NCBI GenBank assembly: GCA_018970445.1
Contig: JAGWWF010000005.1
Coordinates: 62,001 to 126,000, forward strand
DNA: 64,000 bases
Reading direction: 5' to 3'
Source: Alphaproteobacteria bacterium
GTDB taxonomy: Bacteria; Pseudomonadota; Alphaproteobacteria; Sphingomonadales; Sphingomonadaceae
Part shown: piece after piece, positions 9,601-18,600 of the stretch
Layout: every line of letters starts with the position of its first letter
Numbering within the stretch: position 1 is the first letter of the stretch
The notes under the pieces: generated by a model
What the model saw: the letters and a program-made list of their open reading frames with translations, nothing else
What the model was told of the DNA's origin: nothing
Database searches by the model: none
Position numbers and translations under genes: made by a program

Positions 9601-12600
9601 AGCCATTGTTGCCGGTCAGGATCAGGTTGCCGCTGCCGATCTTGTTGATCGAACCAACGCCGTCGATCACGCCGGCCAGCGTGAAGGCAAGGCCCTGGGT
9701 GTCGATGCTGCCAAAGCCGGTGGTGGTGATGCCGTTGGTCAGCGCCAGATCCGCCGCACCGGCCTGCAGGGTGGTGCCAGCGCCCAGCGCCAGCCCGCCG
9801 GTGCCCAGCGCGCTGCTGGTGCCGACCTGGATGGTGCCGGCCGACAGGGTGGTGCCGCCGCCGAAGCTGTTGACACCGTTCAGCACCAGCGTGCCGGACT
9901 GCACCTTGGTCAGCCGGCCAGCACCGGAGATCACGCCTGCAAGCGTGAAGCTGCCGGCACCGCTCTCCACGGTCAGGCTGCTGTCGGTGTTGAGCACGAT
10001 GTCATTGGCCAGGGCCAGGCCAGCGCTGCCCGCCGCCAGCGTGCTGGCAAAACCGGCTGCCGGCACGGCAATCGGTGCCACCACCGTGAGGATGCCGGTG
10101 CCGAGGGCGCTGTTGGTGCCCACGGTGATGCGGCCATCACGCAGCTGGGTGTTGCCGGTGTAGCTGTTGGCGCCATTCAGAACCAGCGTCTGCGGACCGG
10201 CCTTGAGCAGCGGGCCGGTGCCGCTGATCGTGCCGTTCAGCACCAGATCGCTGGTGCCACCCAGCCAGCTGCCGCCGTTCAGCACGAAGTTGTTGGCCAG
10301 GGTGCGGGTCGCGCCGCTGACGTTGTAGAGGCCGGTGGCCCCGCCCATCGTCACCGTGCCGGTGCCCACGGCCGTATCGCTGCCAACATAGACCACACTG
10401 CGCGAGTTGATCTGGGTGCCGCCGCGATAGCTGTTGTTGCCATTGAGCGTGACGGTGCCGAAGTTGCCGGTGGCCAGGCCGCCTGCGCCCGACACCACGC
10501 CGTTGAGCGTGAGCGCAGCGCCGTTGGTGATGATCGAGGCATCATTGTTGAACGACAGCGACGTGCCCTGCAGATCGAGCGTGGTGATACCCGCCCCCAG
10601 GTTGATCGGGTTGCCCAGCGTGATGGCCGTGTTGGTGCCGGTGGTGGTGCCGATCACCAGCGTGGTGCCGCCGGCCGTGTTGAGTGGGCCGCTGCCCAGC
10701 GCACCGCCGTTGCCGATGGTGAGCGAACCGGTGTTCAGATTGGTGCCGCCGCTGTAGCTGTTGACGCCCGACAGGATCAGCGTGCCGCTGTTCACCTTGG
10801 TGATGCTGCCGGTGCCGTCGATCACGCCCGACAGTTCGAAGCTGCCGGTGCCGCTGTCCACGGTCAGGCCGCCATTCAGCGTGACGTTGTTGGCCACGTT
10901 GAGGCCGGACACACCCGCCACCAGGCTGGTGGCATCCGATGCCGTCAGGCGGCCGGTGCCCAGCGCGCCGTTGGTGCCCACCGTGATGGTGCCCGCGGTC
11001 AGCGCCGTGCCCAGCGTGTAGCTGTTGGCGCCGTTCAGGATCAGGTTGCCGCTGCCGGTCTTCGTGATCGAACCGGTGCCCGACACCGTGTTGCTCAGCG
11101 TGAACGTGTTGGCGCCGGTGGCGACCGTCACATTGCCGATGCTGAACTGGTTGGCGACGACCAGATTGTTGGCGTTGTTGGCCAGCGTCGTGCCGTTGGC
11201 CATCGTCACCGTGTTGCTGCCCAGCGCCGTGTTGTTGCCCACCGTCACCGTGCCGGCGTTGATCGCCGTGCCGCCGCTGTAGCTGTTGGCACCATTGAGC
11301 ACCAGATTGCCCGATTGCACCTTGGTCAGCGCGCCGGTACCGGAGATCAGGCCGTTCAACGTGAAGTTGCCGGCACCGCTTTCCACGATCAGATTGGTGG
11401 TGCCGGTTTGCAGCAGGACCGCCGTGTTGACCACAAGGCCATCCACGCCCGCCGCCAGGATGGTCGGAAGCCCATGATCAAGGACGTTCAAGCGGAACGT
11501 GCCCAGAGCGGCGTTGTTGCCGATGGTGATGCGGCCGGACCCCAAGCTGGTAACAATGTGGGTATTCGCCCCATTGAGCGTCAACGTGTTGGCCGAAGAC
11601 TTGTTCAGCAGCGAATTGTTGCCGCTGACGACGCCGTTCAACGTGATGTCATCCGGGCCGGCCACATTGAGGGCACCGGTGCCGACCATGACGACATTGT
11701 TGGCCAGGGTGCGCAGCGCGCCGCTGGTGTTGCTCAGCACGCCGGCCGTGTTCACGGTGAGATCGCCCGTGCCCAGCGCCGAATCAGTGCCGACATTCAG
11801 CACAGCGCCGGACAGCGTGACACCGCCCTGGAAGCTGTTGTTGCCGTTGAGGAACAGCCGGCCTTCATCCGTCACCCGCAGGCCACCGGCACCGGTGATC
11901 GGGCCGGCCAGCACAAGAGCGGCACCATCGAACAGGATATTGCCATTGCCTTGGGCGCCGCTGAAAGTGCCCTGCAGATCGATGGTCGTGAGGCCAGCAC
12001 CCAGCGAGATCGCATTGGCCAGGTTGATGACCAGACCGGTCGACGGATCATTGATCCCCGCCACCAGCGTGGTGCCGCCGGTGGTGGTCAGCGTGCCGGT
12101 GCCGATGCTGTTGTTGTTGGTGATGGTCAACGAACCTTCGGTCAGCGCGGTGCCGCCGGCATAGCCATTGCTGCCCGACAAGATCAGGTTGCCCGCGCCC
12201 GTCTTGGTGAGCAGGCCGCCGCCATTGACCGGGCCGCTGAGCGTGAACGTGTTGGCGCCGGTGGCGACCGTGACATTGCCGATGCTGAAGGCGTTGCCGA
12301 CGTTCAGGTTGTTGGCGTTGTTGGCCAGCGTGGTGCCATCGGCCATGGTCACCGTGCCGGTGCCGAAGGCGGCATTGTTGCCGGCCGTGACCGTGCCAGC
12401 GGTGACATTGGTGCCGCCAACATGGCTGTTGCCACCATTGAGCACCAGATTGCCGCTGCCGATCTTCACGATCGAGCCGACACCATCAATGGCTCCGCCC
12501 AGCGTGAAGGTGAAGGCGTTGGTGTTGACTGTGCCCGCACCCAGCGTGGTGACGGCATTGGCCAGCGCCAGACCGGCCGCGCCGGCGTTCAGCGTGGTGC

Positions 12601-15600
12601 CGCCGGTCATCACCAGGCCACCGGTGCCGAGCGCCGCGTTGCTGCCAACGGTGATCGAACCGGCCTGCAGCGCCGTGCCGCCGCCGTAGCTGCTGGTGCT
12701 GCTGTTCAGCGTCAGATCGCCCGAACCGATCTTGATCAGAGAACCGGGCCCGGCCACCGCACCGTTCAGGGTCAGGGTGTTGGCGGCGGTATCAACCGTC
12801 ACGGCACCAAAGGTGGAGATATTGTTGAGCAGCGTGATGCCGTTTGCGCCCGCGATCAGACCGGTGGCATCCAGCATCGTCATCCCGCCGGTTCCGACCG
12901 ACGAATTGTTGAACACGGTGATGCTGCCACCGACCACGGCGGTGCCGCCGGTGTAGGTGTTGACGCCCTGCAGGTTCAGATTGCCCGTGCCCAGCTTGCG
13001 CAGGCCGCTCGCCGGGGTGCCATCGCTGATGACGCCCGACAGGGTGAGGTTGTTGCCCTGCGTGTCGATCGTGCCTTGCGTGTTCAGCAGGACGGCATTG
13101 TTGAACACCAGGCCATTAGCCGCCGCCACGAAACTGGTGCCGGCGTTCAGGGTGAGCGCACCGGTGCCGATCGAGCTGTTGTTGGTGACCGCCAGGCTAC
13201 CGACGTTCAGGCTGGTGCCGCCGCTGTAGCTGTTGATGCCCGACAGGGTGACCAGGCCCGCGCCGGTCTTCACGATCGAACCGGTGCCGGAAATCACGCC
13301 AGTCAGCGTCAGGCTGGCGCTCAGGCTGTTGTCGATGGTGTTGGAACCGGTCGTGCTGATGGCGTTTGCCACGATCAGGCTGGCCGGGCCGCTCGACAGG
13401 GTGGTGTTGCCCAGCAGTGCGATCGCGCCGGTGCCAGCGCCGCGGGCATGATTCAGCTGCAGCGTGCCGGCCTGCACCTGCGTGCCACCGGAGAAGTTCA
13501 CATTGTTGCCGCCCAGCGCCAGCGTGCCGGCACCCTGCTTGAACAGGATGCCATCGCCCTGGATGACGCTGTTGATCGTCGCGGTCACGCCGGTATCGGT
13601 GTGCGCGAACATGCCGGTGCCAACACCGCTGCTCTGGTTGTCCAGAATGCCGCCGGACAGCGTGTAACCACTGGTGACGAACTGCAGGCCCTGGGCCTGG
13701 AACAGCTGCGCCAGCGTCACGGTGCCCGCGGTGCCGCCGAACACGGCAACGCTGTTGTTGAACCAGTTGGTGTTCAGCTGGCTGTCGGGCAGGCCGGTCC
13801 AGTTGGAACCGGTGGCCGACCAGGTGCCGGCGCCGCCGTTGACGGCGCCGTTGCCGGCCGTATCGGCCCCATCCCAATATTGGACAAAGGTGCCCGGCTG
13901 GGTGACGACCAGATTGACCTGGCCGGGCACCAGCGTCTGCACCAGGCCGGAGAAGGCCCCCGGCAGCGACAGCACCTGCACGCCGGTCGAGCCGGCCAGC
14001 AGCGCACCCTGATAGGTGAAGAGATTGTAGACACCCAGGCCGAAGCTGCCGCCCGTCGATTCGCGCACGGTCAGGCGGCCGCCCAGCCGCAGGTTGGTCG
14101 TGGTGATCTGATCGTTCAGCGGGCCGCCGTTGACATAATTGTCACCCAGATCGAACACCAGCGAGGATTGTTCGTTGAGCAGCAGCGTGCCGATGGTGAG
14201 CCGGCCAACCTGGCCATTGCCACCCACGCCGGCCGACAGCACGGCCGAGTTCACCACATCAACCACGCCGGCAATCGTGCCGGTGCCCGACAGGGTGGCG
14301 CCCGCGCGCACCGTGGTCAGCTGGTTGGCGTCGGTCAGCGTGCCGGTGACGGCCAGTTCGCCCTGCGCCACCTCGATCTGCGAAGCGATCGTGTTGGCGG
14401 CATTGGCCAGGGTCACGGTGCCCAGACCGACCTTGTTGAACACATTGGTGCTGGCGCCCGACACCACGCCGGTCAGCGTGATGTTGCCGTTGCCGCCCAC
14501 CGTGGCGTTGGGATCGTTGATCGCGACGGCGCTGCCGATGGTGCGGGTGGTGCCGCCGCTGTTGTTGCGGATGCCGGCCGCCGAATTGATGTTCACCGTG
14601 TTGCCGGTGCCCAGCGCATTGTCGTTGTTCACCACCACCACGGCGCTGTTCAGGTTGACGTTGCCGGTGAAGTCGTTGTTGCCGCCGATGACGATCTGGC
14701 CGGAGGTGAGATTGCTGGTGGTGAAGCCGCCGGGGCCAGTGATGGTGCCGTTCAGCACCAGATTGGTGCCGTTGGTGCTGACCGCGCCGGTGACCGGGTT
14801 GATGAACAGGAAATTGCCGTTGAGATCGATGGTGGTCTGGCCGCCGGCCAGCGTGATGTTGTTGCTCAGCGCGATGGTGCCCGCGCCAGCGCCCAGGCCG
14901 GCGACGAAGGTGGTGCCACCCTGGGTGGTGAGCCGGCCCGAACCAATGGACTGGCCATCCTCGATGCGCAGCGTGCCGACATCCAGGTTGGTGCCGCCGG
15001 CATAGCTGTTGTTGCCGGTGAGCGTCAGCCGGCCGGCACCGATCTTGGCCAGCGTGCCGGCATCGACGATGTTGCCGTCCAGGCGCACATCATTGCCCTG
15101 CGTGTCGATCGTGCCGGTCACGGCGCTGGCGATCACGACATCGCGGGCCGAGGTGACATCGGCCGTGAATTGCAGCGTCGACGAACCAGTGAAGCTCACC
15201 ACGCCGCCCAGCGCACCCAGCGCGCCATTGCTGGCCACCGAAACCGTGCCGGCGTTGATCTGGGTGCCGCCGTTGTAGAGGTTGCCGGCATTGGCCAGAA
15301 CCAGCGTGCCGGTGCCGGTCTTCTCCAGCGAGGAGGAACCGTTGACGAGGCCGTTGACGGTGAGGACCGTGCCCGCATCGACATTGAAGGTGCTGCCAAC
15401 GCCATTGAGCGTGAAGCCGCGGCCGGTGGCAAAGCTGGTGGTGGTGCGCAGTTCGCCATTGTTCATCAAGACATTGCCGCCAACATCGCCCAGGCCGCTG
15501 TTGGCGTTGATGACAGCGGTGGTGCCGGCGATGTTGACGCCGCCGGTGAATGTGTTGACGCCGGCCAGCACGATCACGCCGTCACGGCCGCCGATTGCAC

Positions 15601-18600
15601 CGCCAGACGAGGTGAGGTTGAGCGGGCCGGTGCCCGACACGATGCCGTTCAGCGACAGCGTGTTGGTGACAGCGTCCACCGTCAGGCCGCCAGCAGCGTT
15701 GACGACGATGGCATTGCCCAGCGTGCGCGGCGAGCCGGACGCGGCGAGCGTGGTGCCGCCAGCAAAGGTGGCGGTGCCAGCGCCCAGCGCGGTATCGCTG
15801 GCCGCCGTGACGGTGCCCGCATCCACGGCAAAGCTGGCATTGCTGTTGTTGCCGCCCAGCACAAGATTGCCGGTGCCGGTCTTCACCAGGCTGCCGCCAG
15901 TGATGTTGGTGTTGATGGTGGCAGTGTTGCCGCCGACATTGATGCCGCTGTTGTTGGCGTTCAGCGAACCCACGCCACCCAGCGTGTAGCCGGTGGTGAC
16001 GAAGCTCATCTGATCGAAGTTGATCGCGCTGGCGACATCCACGCCGCCGGCCGTGCCGCCAAACTGGATGTCATCCGTGGCGAGGTTGCCATAGGCAAGG
16101 TTGAACGTGCCGTCGCTGTTGGTGAAATTGGTGTTGGTCAGGTTCAGCGTGCCGGCCCCGCCATCGATCACGCCATTGGGCGTCAGGTTGGCGCCATCCC
16201 AGCGATAGGTGCCGGTGAAGCCGACCAGCAGTTGCACGATGCCTGCCCCAGACGCGACGGGCCCGGACGCGACCGAATAGGTCACGTCAACCGGCGGCGC
16301 GTTGCTGACGGTCACGCCATTGTTGGCCACCAGATTGCCATAGGTCATCAGCGTGCGGGCGCCGGTGCCGACATTGAAGCCGGTCAGCGGTGTGATGTTG
16401 AGCACGCCATCGAGGGTGAGATTGTTGGTGACGACCACCAGATCGGCATCGGTGCCGGGCACGGCGGCAAGGCCGGCCAGTTCGAAGTTGAGCGCGGTGT
16501 TGTTGGCCAGCACCAGGCTGCCGAAGGTGATCGTGCCGGGGCTGTTGCCCGGTGCCAGCACCGAGCTGTTGTTCAGCGTGACCGTGCCGCCGGCCGAGCC
16601 GGTGCCGGTGACCGTGGCGGTGGCCTGGGCGGTGATGCCACCGGCAATGCTGCCGTTCAGACGCAGTTCGCCGTCCTGCACATCGATCAGACCGGTGAAG
16701 CCGGTGACGAGGTTGCTGCTGTTGCCGGTGATGTGCAGCGTGCCTGCACCCAGCTTGCTGGTGGTGCCCGCACCCGTCAACAGGCCCGACAGCACGAACA
16801 GATTGCCGTTCGAATCAATGCTCGACCCGTTGTTCAGCACGATATTGTTGGCAATGGTGCGGGTGCCGCCGGCCGGCGCTGTCTGGCTGGACAGGGTGGC
16901 ACCGTTGGCGACCGTGACGATGCCGGTGGCGAAGGCCGTGTCGCTGCCTGCGGCGAGCGTGCCGGCGTTGATCGTCGTGGGCCCACCATAGATGTTGTCG
17001 CCGGTCAGGACCAGGGTGCCGGCCCCGGCCTTCACCAGCGAGCCGGTGTTGAAGACCTGGCCGGTCAGGGTCAGCGTGTTGCCGGCGGTGTCGATGCTCA
17101 GCGGGCCAACCAGCGAGACATTGTTGGCCAGTTGCAGACCATCCACGCCGGCTTCCAGCGTGCGGCTGGTGCCGGCAAAATTCGACGTGTTGAAATCGCG
17201 CTGGCCCAGCGCCGTGTTGGTGCCAACCACCACACGGCCATCCTGCAGGCGCACATTGTCCATCGTGTTCGCGCCATTCAGGCGCAGCGTGCCGGTGCCG
17301 ATCTTGATGATCGCGCCAAGCTCGGTCGGCACCGCGCCAAGGCTGGACACGACACCGTTGATCGTCACATTGTCCGATCCGACGATGAAGAAATTGTTGG
17401 AGACGACAATATTCTGGTTCAGCGTCACGGCATTGCCGGTGCTCGCATAGACCGCGCCTTCGTTCACGCGCAGCGCACCGCCACCCAGGGCGCCGGCATT
17501 GCCCAGCACCACGGCCGACTGATCAATGCCCAGGCCTTCAAGGGTGCTGGCGCTGTTCAACCGCACCCGGCCGCTGCCGGAAATGTTGAGCGTGCCGCCC
17601 GTGACCGCGCCGTTGAGCGTCAGGTCGGTGCCGTCGAAATTGGCCGCACCGTCGGCATCATTCAGGAAGAAATTCGCAGAATCACCCATCAGGTTCAGCG
17701 TCATGGTGCCGCCGGTCGCGATGGTGATGACACGATCGCTGCTGGTCACGACGCCGCTGGGCACCGGATTGCCGATGGCCAAAGTGGTGCCGTTGGCGGC
17801 ATTGATCGAACCCATGCCGCTGCCCAGCGACGTGCCAAGCCGCGCTTCCAGCCGGCCGGCGTTGAGATCAATCTCACCAGTCAGGCTGTTGACATTGCGG
17901 GTGAGGAACAACGTGCCGTCACTGGCCTTGACCAGCGAGCCCGCCCCCGCGACCAACCCACTCAACTGCAGCGAACCGGCGTGGGTGAGGGTGGTGGTGC
18001 CATTGAGCGTCAAGCCATTGGCCAGCGTGACCGGCGACGCATCGGTGACATCAAGGGCGGTGCCGCCGGCAAAGCGCAGCACGGCATCGGCGATCGCCGC
18101 CGGCGCATCGATCTGCAGCCGGCCCGAATCGACCCGCAGCTGCTGGCCACCAAAGCCGTTCATGCCGGTGAGCGCGACGGTGCCGCCATTGCCGGCCCCG
18201 ATCGTCACCGGCGCGTTGGCCGTCAGATTGCCGGACAGGGTGAAGGTCTGGCCCACGTTGGGCGTGAGCAGCGTCAGGCCGGCATTGATCAGGACATCAT
18301 TGCCCAGGGTCAGGCTGACCGAGCCATCGCTCTGCCCCAGGGTGGAGGTGGCGGCAACTTCCGCCGCGCCCAAACCCAGTGCCGAATTGCTGCCAACCAG
18401 CAGCGTGCCGCCGGCCAGCACGACACCGCCAGCAAAGCTATTCGCGCCGTTCAGTTGCAGGGCGTTCGTGCCTTCCTTGCGCAGGCTGCCATCGCCGGAA
18501 ATCACGCCGCCCAGCGACAGACCGGCCGCACCGCCGGCGGTGGCAACCGTCAACTGCGTGGCAGCGCCGATGCTCACCAGATTGGTCGCGACCAGATCCG

